A DNA stretch of 64,000 nt, from positions 19,583,513-19,647,512 of the forward strand of contig CM042979.1 of assembly GCA_023678885.1 (NCBI GenBank). The letters run 5' to 3'. The notes beneath the pieces are model-generated. The model was not told the DNA's origin, did no database searches, and worked only from the letters and a program-made list of their open reading frames with translations. Both the position numbers and the translations under genes were made by a program. This DNA comes from Pogostemon cablin (lineage: Eukaryota > Streptophyta > Magnoliopsida > Lamiales > Lamiaceae). Of this stretch, positions 47,001-57,780 are shown piece after piece (position 1 is the stretch's first letter; the number at the start of each line of letters is the position of its first letter).

Positions 47001-49628
47001 CAGATGGACATTGTTTCCCCAAAAAAAAAATAAAAAAAAATAAAGGAAAATGGACCAAGTAGTGCTGGCATATACTGATGGCTTAGACACCTCTGCAGTT
47101 GTACTTTGGCGTAGGGGAATTATGTTTGTGAGGTTGTTTTCTTCACTGCAGATGTTGGCCAAGGGGTACAAGAATTAGAAGGTTTGTAACAAAAGGTGAA
47201 GGCTAGTGGAGCATGTCAATTTGAATATAGAATTCGTCAGAGATTTTATATTTCCATGCTTGTGAGCTGGTGCTAATGAGAGAAAGTATTTGCTTGGGAC
47301 TTAAGTGGCTCGTCCAATATTCTGCTGGCATTGCCGATTTTATGAAGCCGAAGAGGATAGAGCTGATGCTGTCACTCATGGTTTTATGGATGTACTGGGA
47401 AAGGAAATTATCAGGTTCTCTTTGAGCTCACATTCTTTGCTCTGAATCCTGAACTCTCTGTTGTTTCATGGAGGGAATGGGATATTACTGGAAGAATTGA
47501 TGCTATTGAATATGCTACTCTAAAGCATAATGTGCCTATTCTTTTGACAAAGAAATCAATCTGTAGCAGAGATAGGAATCTGTGGCATCTCAGTTGTGTG
47601 GGCTGTGGCATCTCAGTCATGCGGGGGATATCTTGGAGGACCCAACATGTGAAGGAGGATATGTACATGATGAGTGACCTTAAAGATGCACTTGATGAAC
47701 CATGGTATGTGGAAATTGGTATAGTTGAGGGTCTCCCCATTTCAATAAATGAAAAAAAAAGTTTCTCATACAACTACTCTCAAAGCTTATTAATATTCAT
47801 GAGAAGCATGGGGAGTGCCATGGACATGGTAGAAAATTGGCTCGGGCATGAAAATTCTTGGGGTGTATGAAACTCCTGGTGGGTCTGTAGTCTGTACTCT
47901 TTTTGCTGCACAAGAAGTTGAATCTGTAACACTTGATCGTGAAACCATCCAGGCTAAACATTTTCAAGAGTTGAAGTACATGGATTTAGTATAAGCTGGC
48001 TGGTTATTCGATCCACTTCACATAATAGATGCATTCATGTAGGAAATCACGAAGACAACTACTAGATCAGTCTCTCAAACTCAACAAAGGATTGGTTAAT
48101 ATAACCAACAGAGTAAGTCCCAACAGTTCGAGAGCGGTGACTATCAAGCAGATGCTGCTGGTTCATCCGGCTCTATGGATTGTGTTATACCCCTTAAATT
48201 AATTTTTTTATTATTATACTTATATTAATTAGGGTGTTTGGCTTACCTAGGATTTTAATTTTTTTTGTAATACTTTTTAACTCTTAGCCTTAAAAGCCCC
48301 ATCTTTACAATCCCAAACTCTAGAAAATCAAGTTAAGGAAACTTTTTACAGTAATTACTCCACCTTAAGTACTACCCAAAATAGATTCTTCCATGTTTAA
48401 ATAAACTTTGGAAAGCTACTAGTCTTATATGAGCTCAAAGATGCTATAATCTTCCTTAGTGCACATGATACCCTAAATTTCCTAAACCATAACATCCAAT
48501 GTCCTATTATAGGGCCAAACACCCTGACACTTCTATAATTCTATTCTTAAACTCAGCAGTGATTTTTCATTCAACATTAATAAATTTCCAGCCTTCTTTA
48601 ATTAATTTTAAGCTCTAACTAACCCTCTTTCTTAACCTATCTTTCTCAACCTAGCATCTGCTAAAGTCAAGGTGGTGATTCTTTATTATTATTATTTTTT
48701 TTTGTAATTTGTCTTTAGTTAAATTTTACTTGTGTTTTATGTATTCTTGCCCAAGTTCACAAAATACTACATGAAGGGTTCCAAATACTGCGTGCATTTG
48801 TTAAGTGGATCCAAAATATGTTATTTTCATGTATAACATGCTGCATGGTCATATTTAAAATTCTTATGCTTAAATATTGACAAAGACTTATCCTCACTGA
48901 GGCCTCATTGCTCATCCAAATCTATTTTATTTTTCAATTGGAGGTGTTGATGTATTCGGGTCAGGTGACACACAAGTCAAGATTTATAATGAACTATTAA
49001 ACTATTTTGAACTTACATTGTAGGTTTGGAGACAATGTCATTTATGCTTCATGTTTTTGACTTAATTGATTTAAAGTATTATGCAAAGCTTTGCTACCTC
49101 TGATAACAATTGATTCACATCAAAGTGTTGATTAATGTTCAGTGCTGTTCTTTAAATCATGATCACATACTTTTCTTGAACTATTGTTCTCATGAATTTC
49201 ATTATTCTAAGTATTGAGTTCTACTTTATAAAATTTCGGATGCGACTGATTGTGCATCAGGGTCTGTTCAATGCTTGAGAAATGCCTCTGAAATTGTCAT
49301 CTGTATCTCCCTTGTGGCTTGTTCATATCCTCATTATACTGAAACAGCAGTTTTCCAGTTACCAAACTTCAGATTGTCAATTCTTTTACTTATTTCAATC
49401 ATTGTTGTGATTTTAATGTGTGCAATATTTGTTTGGCAAATTGCCTTCTAGACTCGTGAAATGCAGAAGAAACAGAACTATGTGTGCAAATTTATGGTGC
49501 ATTCCTTGGTTGCTAACAGTATACTTCAATAGGGAATATATATATGTAATGGTGCTGTGATTAAGTTGCGAATGATGCACTTAATCAGGATTGTATGTAA
49601 CATGGTTATTATACTCACTTTTGTGTGT

Positions 49629-49660
<32 letters not shown>

Positions 49661-51618
49661 TTGTATTTACAACAGTTGGTCCTGGTGGAAGCCCTGATGA
49701 GAATGGAGAAACAACAATTGATTCTATGATCATGAACGGGGTAAGACTATCTGAAATCCCTAGTATCATCAAGAAAACTTATGATAGAAAAAGCTTCCAA
49801 GAAGTTTGATTATTTATAATTTTCATCTGCTAAGACATGAATAGGTGACAATGGAAGTTGGAGCTGTTGCTGGGATGAGGTATGTTAGTGATGGCATCAA
49901 AGCTGCAAGATTAGTAATGCAACATGCGGATCACACTTTGCTTGTTGGGGATCAGGCATCTATATTTGCCATGTCTATGGGTCTTCCCGGCCCCACTAAC
50001 CTAAGCTCTGAAGATTCTATAGGGAAGTGGATAAACTGGAAAAAGAACAAGTGCCAACCAAATTTTAGGAAGCATGTTTTGCCAATTGATGATTGTGGTC
50101 CTTATCATCCAATAAGTAGCACAAACCTTCGCGAGAAAACATGTTTGAACTCTGAGAGCCAAGCTGGCCTTGGTGAAACTGCATTATACCATTTCAATCT
50201 TCATAATCATGATACAATATCAATGGCTGTTATTGACAGAGTGAGTTGCCCAATTTCAATTTCACTTTGTTGATTTTCTTTGGTTTACACAGACACATTT
50301 GTAATGTTGCTTTTGCAGATGGGACACATAGCTGTTGGCACATCAACTAATGGGGCCACTTTCAAGATTCCGGGCAGGTAAAACAGTGTTGTTTTATGCT
50401 ACAACTCTGTTATAATTATTGGCATTGCAGTCGATATGGTAGTCATCTCTTTCAGATATGACTATTAAGAATTATAAATTGCAAGCCTAACTTGGAAGAT
50501 TAAAGAACTATTCTCAACCTGTTTCAACATGTCTGATAATGAGAAGAAGAAAATTATCTGACCTGTTTAGATATCATTAGCTCCTGAATAGTGACTTGAA
50601 GGAAACCCCAAAATAAAGACAGATGCTTGAAATAAATGAAGTCAAACTTTTGTTTTTGCATCTTGCTTGCTTCCCTTTTCAGGCAAATGTACATTTTTCC
50701 ATGAGTAAAATAACACCAATAGTGTGGGTATTGAACATTATAACATATATCTATTATTACTACTTAAATTTCTGCACCTCAATGTATCTGGATATCTCTT
50801 CACTTCAAGTAGCTGCACGAGTTTTCTACACTGTTTAGAAATATCAAAAGTCAGTAGTAAACAAGTTGCAAATTAAGTATCTCATATAAATAGTACAAAA
50901 AAACAATGATATGTAAGTTGCAACTTATTCAACTACTTCATTACCAAATGTACATGCCTTATAAATAAATGGCAAAAACTTTGCGAGAGGCGTCTCACAA
51001 TAATCAATATGGCTTAGTGAGATAGATATTAATTTTCATTGGTAGGGTATAGTAGCATTATATAAAATATGTCACTTTTTATTTGTCATTGTCTATGAGG
51101 CAACCTCATACAAGACTTGCTATAAATTTTTTGGCTTGCAGGGTCGGTGATGGACCTATTGTTGGATCTGCAGCGTATGCTGATTCAGACGTTGGAGCTT
51201 GTGGGGCAACTGGGGATGGGGACATCATGATGCGCTTTCTTCCTTGGTACGACAGAAGCTCTGTATTTGTTATATGTTCCGATTTTGTACAACTCAAGTA
51301 AACTTTTGAACATTGCGAGTTTGGACTTGAATATCACTTTTGTGGGAGTTAGGTTACATGGTTGAGGTGAGTTTTGCTTTCTTGGTTGATTTTCCCAGCT
51401 ATCAAGTTGTTGAGAGTATGAGGTTAGGCATGGAACCTAAGGTTGCCGCCCATGATGCGATTTCAAGAATTGCGAGGAAATTCCCGAATTTCGTTGGAGC
51501 TGTTTTTGCTGTCAATAAAACTGGTGTCCATGCTGGTGCAGCCCATGGATGGACTTTTCAGTACTCAGTCAGGAGCTCCGACATGGCTGATGTCGAAGTT
51601 TATACGGTCTATCCTTAG
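44020..51618 (+). CDS. N4-(beta-N-acetylglucosaminyl)-L-asparaginase (aspartylglucosaminidase), 7 exons
   Basis: Exons: 44020-44085, 44459-44630, 49676-49740, 49845-50240, 50319-50377, 51142-51246, 51399-51618. All have GT-AG borders and compatible phases, giving about 360 aa, the usual plant length. This N-terminal-nucleophile hydrolase cleaves the GlcNAc-Asn bond in glycoprotein breakdown. Residues about 9-22 (VRLALSLLVGLFFL) look like a signal peptide, fitting a vacuolar/secretory route. Motifs: VSTWPFLEAVRAAW (exon 2), GPGGSPDENGETT (exon 3), MEVGAVAGMRYVSDGI (exon 4). NHDTISMAVIDR contains Thr225, the expected autocleavage site and nucleophile; GRVGDGPIVGSAAYAD and CGATGDGDIMMRFLPC (exons 5-7) form the substrate pocket. 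It ends VYTVYP. ATG 44020 or 44023 could be used. Intron 2 is 5 kb. No disabling change was seen. Confidence 0.95.
46226..46905 (+). mobile_element. Cluster of degenerate tRNA-like SINE modules
   Basis: Five or six modules carry an A-box-like 'tgtccaagtggtaa' and/or a B-box-like 'gtgtttgaatcc', 'tgttcgagttcc' or 'gagttcaaaccc'. They fall at about 46226-46292, 46318-46370, 46405-46485, 46520-46580, 46706-46795 and 46817-46905. Two end in 'atgcatc.ttaaaaataa'. No clean target duplications are seen; the cluster is probably old. Confidence 0.6.
47021..47043. repeat. A-rich tract at the 5' edge of the pseudogene
   Basis: 'Ccccaaaaaaaaaataaaa' lies directly before the pseudogene. It may reflect an A-rich target site; it is on the wrong side to be the retrocopy's own tail. 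Confidence 0.5.
47044..48183 (+). pseudogene. Processed pseudogene of argininosuccinate synthase
   Basis: The source enzyme joins citrulline and aspartate (ATP-dependent) in arginine synthesis, in plastids in plants. The copy runs without introns from the N-terminal PP-motif (VVLAYTDGLDTSAVV; the family has AYSGGLDTS), through FTADVGQG-like, EFVRDFIFPCL, FELTFFALNPELSVVSWREW (about 47418-47480), DITGRIDAIEYA, LTKKSICSRDRNLWHLS, KEDMYMMS, YVEIGIVEGLP, GVYETPGG, VESVTLDRETIQAK, and ends QADAAG-FIRLYGL. It has several frameshifts, TAA and TGA stops (about 47187 and 47267) and a small local duplication (CGIS). The start lacks the transit peptide and the 3' end lacks the last residues and poly(A). 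It lies in the sense direction in intron 2. Confidence 0.94.
48232..48524. mobile_element. Tourist/Harbinger-like MITE in intron 2
   Basis: The ends GGGTGTTTGGCTTA and, inverted, GGGTGTTTGGCCCTA are flanked by TTA (48229-48231) and TGA (48525-48527), near the 3-bp TWA target of PIF/Harbinger MITEs. It starts about 45 bp after the pseudogene ends. Confidence 0.65.
49621..49661. repeat. (TG)n microsatellite before exon 3
   Basis: A TG/GT run of about 20 units ends 15 bp upstream of the exon 3 acceptor, where it takes the place of the usual pyrimidine tract. Length changes here could affect splicing. Confidence 0.9.
50971..51122. mobile_element. gtctcac-type MITE at the 3' end of intron 5
   Basis: GGCAAAAACTTTGCGAGAGG and the inverted right end AGCAAGTCTTGTATGAGG resemble the MITE family at 37888-38490. 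The flanks are 'ataaataaat' and 'tataaat'. It lies 20 bp before exon 6. Confidence 0.6.
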
Positions 51619-52570
51619 ACAAAAACGTATGTGACACAATTTCACGAATTTCATTTATAGAACTGTTAAAGCCTGCGAGAATGACTGCTGCTTTTGGCTC
51701 ATTTACTAGACTTGTTTGTGGATATGAACTTGATAATAGTATTTCATTGTCTTGCTAAATTGTGAACAATTCTAGTAAAAGCACTCCAGCTAGCAACTTC
51801 CTAATATGGGGTCGATTTTTTGTACTCCCCAAATTTACCTAAGGTACTCTATAAATTTTTATATTAAAATATCTTTAATAGCAAATGCGTACTACCAGGA
51901 AAACCTCTTTCTCTCACTAACTTTTTTTCTCTCATCTCTCTCTAGAATTTCAAATCTCCAAACCCTCCAACTCTCCATCCCAACCACCCTCCCCTCTCCC
52001 TCCCCTCCCTCTGCCCACGAGTCATTCCATGGGAGCATCGGTAAGCACCTCTTTCTCCCTCTTGTCCTAGTTTTGGTTTCTTCACTGGAGGATGCCGATG
52101 AAGTTTCAAATCTGGGTTATGATGGGTGAAGAGAAAGGCTGCAATGGAGTACAGATGGTGTGGAAGAGGTGGTGGTGTGGTGGCTGGATGGAGAGGATGC
52201 TCCTTTTCTAGTTAGTTTTCTTAGATCTGTTAGTATAGTCTGATTTGGTGTTTATTTCAGTGTTCTTTTCTCATTGTTGTGTGATTGAAGGTTTCATCCA
52301 TGGATTTTACTAGCATAGGTTGTTTTGTTCAACAGTTTGTATTTGTTAGTCCTGATGTTTCTCTTCTTTTGCATGACTGTTTGAGCTTTGTTTTTATTGT
52401 TTGTCTCCTTTATGGAGTGTTGTGTCCTCTATATGAGGTTTAAAAGTCTCATTTATAGAGTTGTAATCTCCCTCGTGAAGGGACTGCTCTCTTGGTTGTT
52501 TACCGTAGAGTCTCACGTAGCCTGTTGGGTTAGTATATAATGAAACCTATCGTTTGATAAAAAAAAAGAC
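51619..52570. other. 3' flank of the asparaginase gene and LINE-tail-like sequence
   Basis: 51619-51800 is probable 3' UTR. 51900-52130 is CT-rich with a 107-codon frame of low complexity. 52380-52568 reads like the 3' end of a plant LINE ('agtatataatgaaacctatc' less a base, then gtttgataaaaaaaaag). No reverse transcriptase is present. It may be a truncated retroposon. Confidence 0.4.
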
Positions 52571-52949
52571 ATGAATGACCTTATAAAATTATATACTTTA
52601 ATTAAGATTTCAATATGTTCGGCCACTATAATCGAATGAAAGCCCATTGTACGCTCACTATAATCAAACACAATCTGATATGTTTTGGAAACTCTAGCAG
52701 TGCAAGTGAAGTTTTTGAGTCGCAATGTATGTATAAGTATTGCCCGACACCATCATGCCGTTTGTGATGCTAGTTCCATTGGCGAGTTAAATATCGAATC
52801 TTGGGATTTGGTCACTGTTAAATTCATTGGTGAGTTTGGATGAGTTTTGATTCTTTACTTACAGTGGAAAAGGAAATCGTCTTTTTACATGTGATCAGTA
52901 ATAAGGCTCTTGAAAGAACTAAAGAGATCATTGGTGGTGATGTTAAATA

Positions 52950-53231
52950 CTTCTTCTGTCCCACACTTATTTTTACACTTTCTATTTTCGTTCGTCCCAC
53001 ACTTATCTTCACCACCCAAAAAATGAAATTTCACATTAACCAACAACTTCAAAAGTTATCATAATTTCAAAAATATCACTCTCACTTAAGACATATAACA
53101 TACTTTATAATTTATTTATTACTTAAAAATACCACAATACCCCTAAAAAGTCAATTAAGTTGGTCAAAAAGTAATTTTTCTTAAACTTCGTATCTACAAT
53201 ACTAGTGCAGATAAGTTCGGGACGGAGGGAG
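52950..53231. mobile_element. Stowaway-type MITE (282 bp)
   Basis: It starts CTTCTTCTGTCCCACAC and ends GGGACGGAGGGAG with flanking TA on both sides. The left TIR is diverged. Confidence 0.8.
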
Positions 53232-54840
53232 TACATTGGATTTTTCAAAAAAAAAATCGTATTCATGGCCTGCATTTCTAGGTGAATCAAAATAATCCAA
53301 TGCAGAAACACAACTTCAATTTACCTTCAATTCTATATGCATGTGGATATACATACCAGATCCATTAATTTGAAACCAATTTTTTTTTTTTTGCACATAA
53401 CATTTCGTGGAAAATCAACACACGCTAGTTCACATTTTGCTCAAAGGGTGCAATGGTAGTGAAAGGCAAGATGGCAATGGTTTCAGCTGAGAGTGGTAGA
53501 GGCGCAAAGAGTGCTCCATTCATTGACGAACTATTATAAAAACATTAAATCAGTGTGTCGTCCTCCGACACCTTATTATGACTTCTAGATCTAGCACTGT
53601 GTGATTGGAATTGCAGAACTATTATAAAAATATATTAAACACATCAAATTGCGTTCGGTTGTAGTAAACCAATGGTGGGCTTTCGTTCTATTATAATGAC
53701 TGAACAATTTGAGTTAGTTTGATTGTATTATCAAATGTTGTAACTTATATAAATCTATAAATCCAATTAAAAAAATTAAGATTCATGAAAGAAATACTTA
53801 TCTCTAACATCTTGGATTTTATTGATTATTCTGTTTCTTGATGATTTTTTCCTCGATTAAGGAGTTAGGAATTAAAATTGAATTATGACATAGTGTTTAC
53901 TTATTAGAGTTTATGGGGTTTGTTTAACAAATTTGGGTGAGAATAGTTGAAGTCTTAATTAATATTTTTCATAAGGGTATTTATTTCTTATTAATTAAGG
54001 ATATTTTAATTTTGTTTAAGAGTATTTTATTTTTGTTAATTTATGGGGTACGTCTTGTAAAATTATGGGTACGAATAGCTGTCTCAATATATTTTAATTT
54101 TATAATTGCTATTTATTTTTAACAACATAATATTCTTTGCATTTTATTTATTAGTACTTTATTGCTATTTTCTTTTTATAAAATTAATAAAGTTGGTCTA
54201 AAGGTTTGTTAAAAAGTAACGAGCAATATGGTTGGGGTAATGGGGATAAACACATATTAATTTCCATTATTGATACTTATTATGTGTGATGGGAATAAAA
54301 AATTCTTTAATCATTCTCATTTGATTCAATAATTACTCCACACCTTTCAATTATTTTTAATCTCATTCTAATTAACTTTTTTAATAAAACTCATTTTCAT
54401 TTAGAATTTGTATTAAGTGGATACACAGTTTAGAGGGACGGAAAATAGTTTCTTAATTGGATTTGTCATAACACCTTAAATTTAAATATGCTCTATCTGT
54501 TGAATACCTAGATTTACAAATTTTTTCGTTAGTATCATTATGTCACACTTTAGAAAAAGTTTTATTAGTGAAAAATATCGAACTACTTCCAAAAAGTCAA
54601 TAACATAAATAAATGAAAAGTCAACATTTTTAATACTCGTAAAAAAGAAAGTATGAATATTCATTCAAAATGTAAAGAGTAGTTTCTAATATGTGCTTCA
54701 AGCATTTAAGTTTGAAAATATCGAGATATACTACAGAGAAAATATAATGGCTATAGGAAAAGGTGAACTTGAGAAGAAAGAACTGAGCAAGCGAAAGAGA
54801 CCAAGTGTATCAAAATGGACCATGCGATCCAAATTTAATA
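53232..54840. other. Unassigned AT-rich stretch
   Basis: No gene or clear transposon ends were found. 54220-54440 contains diverged MITE-like text, with 'gagggacggaaaatag' at 54434. Confidence 0.3.
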
Positions 54841-55049
54841 AAGGATTAATTGCAAAAAGTATCACGAATTTTACGCTTATTGCAAAAAAAAAAACACCAC
54901 ATTTATGTATTGTTGCAAAACGCACCCAGTTTCGGGTGCGTTTTGCTACAATACTTAAATGTGCTATTTTTATTTTTTGCAATTTCTCAAAAGTGTGGAT
55001 TAATATGCAATAACAGTAAAGTTCGTGGTTATTTTTGTAATTAACCCTT
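54841..55049. mobile_element. Foldback MITE forming a long hairpin
   Basis: The arms start AAGGATTAATTGCAAAAAG (left) and, inverted, AAGGGTTAATTACAAAAAT (right), flanked by TAATA (54836-54840 and 55050-55054). The arms pair over nearly the full 209 bp and meet at cgcacccagtttcgggtgcg, a perfect 7-bp stem with a 6-base loop. It has no coding content. Confidence 0.85.
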
Positions 55050-55054
55050 TAATA

Positions 55055-55440
55055 AATCATACTCACTTTGTCTTTGGTATTTTTGAGCAGTTTTATTTTG
55101 ATTTGTCCCATAACTTATGCACATTTCTATTAATGATAAAAACACACTAAATAACTAATCTTAAAATACAAAAATATTGCTTTAAAATGCCACAATTAAT
55201 TTTACTCTATTGATTCTAATTCAACAATTAATCTAATCCAAAACTAACTTAAGTTAAAATAAATTAATTCTATCCAAAAAAAATTACTGAGCATATAAAA
55301 ACAAACTCTGATCTCGTATATAAGGATTTGTATCCGCAAGCAATTTGGATACCTTATTCCACCATTCATATTTCATTATTTCTTAATATATCTTACTAAT
55401 GAGGATTAAAACCTTATGACACATGACATTAATCAAGAAA
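55055..55440. other. Unassigned AT-rich stretch
   Basis: It has a possible eroded Stowaway start at 55064 (tactcactttgtc) with no matching end. Nothing else is seen. Confidence 0.3.
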
Positions 55441-55683
55441 GTAATGGATCGTTTAATACTTAATTAATCAATCACTCTAACACGCCCCCTTACATGTAGG
55501 AGGGGTTGATTTTGCCTCAAGCCTTGCATGTGAATTCTTCATTAAATGGGTGGCGGTAATGTTCGAACCCTGGACCTTTGTTAACCATGGGCTCTGATAC
55601 TATGTTAAATGACCACCTCATCTAAAGGTTAAGCTATTAGATAGGAGAATCGTTTAATACTTAATCAATCAATCACTCTAACA
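55440..55683 (-). mobile_element. TRIM (small LTR retroelement), truncated at its 3' LTR
   Basis: The minus-strand 5' LTR is 55683-55603 (81 bp, TGTTAGAGTGATTGATTG ... TTAACA). It is followed by a primer binding site TAGTATCAGAGCCC (55602-55589), about 105 bp of internal DNA, a purine tract 'aagggggcg', and the start of the second LTR (55482 down to about 55445). The repeats share about 35 bp at nearly full identity. The rest of the 3' LTR is missing. Confidence 0.78.
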
Positions 55684-57113
55684 ATATACACCAACAATTC
55701 CTATTTATCCCAAACTCACCTATCTTTTATGCATTTTATCTCCTCAATTAATACTCTCTTTCTTCTTTCTCATTTATCATCTCATCTCTCACATTAATCA
55801 CTACACTTTTATACATGTCATCACACATTTCTTATACATTAATTTGACATAAAGTTTAAATCCACCATATTGTTCAATTTTTTTCAAACACCACATAAAC
55901 CCAAATAAACGTGTCTTAAAAATAAAATATAGGATGAAACACAAAATTAAAATAGTTGATCTCATGTCATAAGATGGAACACAAAATTGAAATAGGTGAT
56001 CATGTCATCCGCAAGCCACCATTCTTAACTATTCTATGTTCTATCTCTTTCTATCTTCATTCTCTTTGCTTTCTTTAGGATTTTTTACATCACTATAAGA
56101 ATATGCACCCACTGTGTTTTATGGGCCTCATTCGAGATTTCTCTATTAAGAATCTCATTCGAGATTCTCTCTATTAAGAATCTCCACCTCTTTTCCTTTG
56201 ATAAATTTCTCTAAAATATAATTTTATTTATTTTTGTGAAGTGTAATGGAACCTTGATCCATGGCTATACCTTTTGACCTCAATTCGGAGGTGGTGTGCC
56301 TTTGTGTTCCTGATTTTGAAGAAGATGCAGTTGCCCCTTAAATCCTTTTCAATTACTGAAAAGCTTTTAAGTCCTATTCGGTGGAGTTGGATAACATCGA
56401 TCCTAATCTACTAGGTTCGAAGGGAGCCGTGGCTAACCTATCGGGTTCAAAAAGAGTTGTTGTCGATCAATTGAATTAGGAGAAACTCGTGTGCAATCTG
56501 CCAAATTCGAAGGGATTCGTTCCCAATTTTTTCGACTCATTGTTTGGGGACTTCCCAATTTTGAAAAAAGGTAGAGGAGCCTATTAATGCGCCATACTAC
56601 AATCCTCTCTGAAATATTTATGAAGAAGAAACTAACTTTCTATATGAATTGATATGCATATGATGTCCTAGTAATCACTATTTTCTTAATGCTCGACAAT
56701 AGTAAGTGTACTATATTGTAGTAGCTTCAGGAGATTTCACTCAAGTATATCGGAATTCATGCTTAGCTATTCTTTATAAGGGTGATGGAAAGTTGATTTG
56801 ATAGGTAACTAGTAACACAAGAAAAATTATTATCTACTAAAAGGAACAAGAATTAAATAAGTAAACACATTCAAAACTCAAAATATGCAGGGGAATACAG
56901 ATGCAAATCAATCTAAGGATGATAGCAAGATTAACAATACTATGGTTAAGGATAATTTTATACTTAGTGAATGCAATGGTTTGTCTCATTAATCAATAGA
57001 AAGATGCAATCACTATGCACACCTAATCCTTATGGCAAAGAATATGAACAAATAAAAAGCTCTAAAATGGCCACTAGTATTGATTCCAACACTTTCAATT
57101 CCTTATATGTACT
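55684..57113. other. Unassigned, probably LTR-retroelement derived
   Basis: 56128-56189 holds a tandem 'ctcattcgagattctct' duplication. 56650-56800 (gctcgacaatagtaagtgta and following) recalls plant Ty3/gypsy LTR sequence. No coding frame is seen. Confidence 0.35.
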
Positions 57114-57522
57114 CAGTGACGGAGCAAGAAAAATGACTCAGGGGTCCAAAATGCACTTTAATTCTATTTGATATTCGATTTACTTCGCCTATTATTTTAG
57201 TAAAATAAATATTAAATAGAGAAAGAAAAATAACAATATAAATTTAAATGGAAAGAAAAAAAGATAAATATAAATAAATATTTAATATATTTAAAATTTA
57301 AATGAAAATAAAATTTAATATAAAGGAAAATATAAATAAAACAAGATATTAGAAGAAAGAAGGAGATGAGATTCGAACTTGTGATCAACTAGGTTGCGGA
57401 TGGAAGCTGAACCACTAGGCCAGCATTTAATTAGGTAAATATGTATACATACTATAGATAGAAAACTAAATTTCTAGGGGGGGGGGGGGGGTGCCCCTGG
57501 TCCTATGCTGCCTCCGTCTGTG
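57114..57522. mobile_element. MITE-like element with CAGTGACGGAGCAAG ends and a tRNA-like insert
   Basis: The left end CAGTGACGGAGCAAG and inverted right end CACAGACGGAGGCAG are present, with inner ggggtcc/ggacc pairing. A stretch of 15 Gs lies at 57477-57491. On the minus strand 57433-57362 contains an A-box-like 'tggcctagtggttcagc' and a B-box 'agttcgaatctc', a tRNA-like (SINE) module. The flanks tatatgtact/tatatactact suggest an imperfect duplication. Confidence 0.6.
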
Positions 57523-57780
57523 TATATACTACTAGAACTAAGAATTCCCTTAGAAGGTACTCTTCTAACCTTAAGTTCATTTTCTAGGTACTATGATCCT
57601 TAGGCTTGGATCTCCACACTAGGTCAATTATTCAGCTAAATTAATCTACTAAGTGTTCTAAGCATAAGAAGATTTTGCCTAAACTCTCCCCACGCTAACA
57701 TGCATAAACCCTAGAATGAGATGATTCAATCAACCACCCTAACACTTAATTGAAATGACCATCCTAATCACATGAAAGGG
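57523..57780 (-). mobile_element. LTR-like sequence (family 3), left of solo LTR E
   Basis: Together with 59642-60545 it parallels 60580-61060 in order of motifs (gtact/ctaaccttaag, catg..caatcaat, ttgctagtctcac). It appears to be an older LTR into which copy E inserted. Confidence 0.45.

Larger units (their letters stand above)
44631..49675 (+). other. Intron 2 of the asparaginase gene (5.0 kb)
   Basis: The donor GTACAC follows exon 2 and the acceptor ACAACAG precedes exon 3; phase 1 is preserved (GAC GGT TCA G|TT). It holds the SINE-like cluster, the argininosuccinate synthase pseudogene and a Tourist-like MITE. The other introns are about 0.1-0.8 kb, so insertions account for its size. 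Confidence 0.9.

Noticed and set aside
51806..52129. 107-codon ORF downstream of the asparaginase gene
   Set aside because: CT-rich, low-complexity, no homology recognised; probably non-coding flank.
52100..52570. Full LINE element
   Set aside because: Only a tail-like sequence with a short A run is visible; no ORF2 or target duplication found.
55064..55310. Stowaway MITE starting tactcactttgtc
   Set aside because: No matching right terminus could be found.
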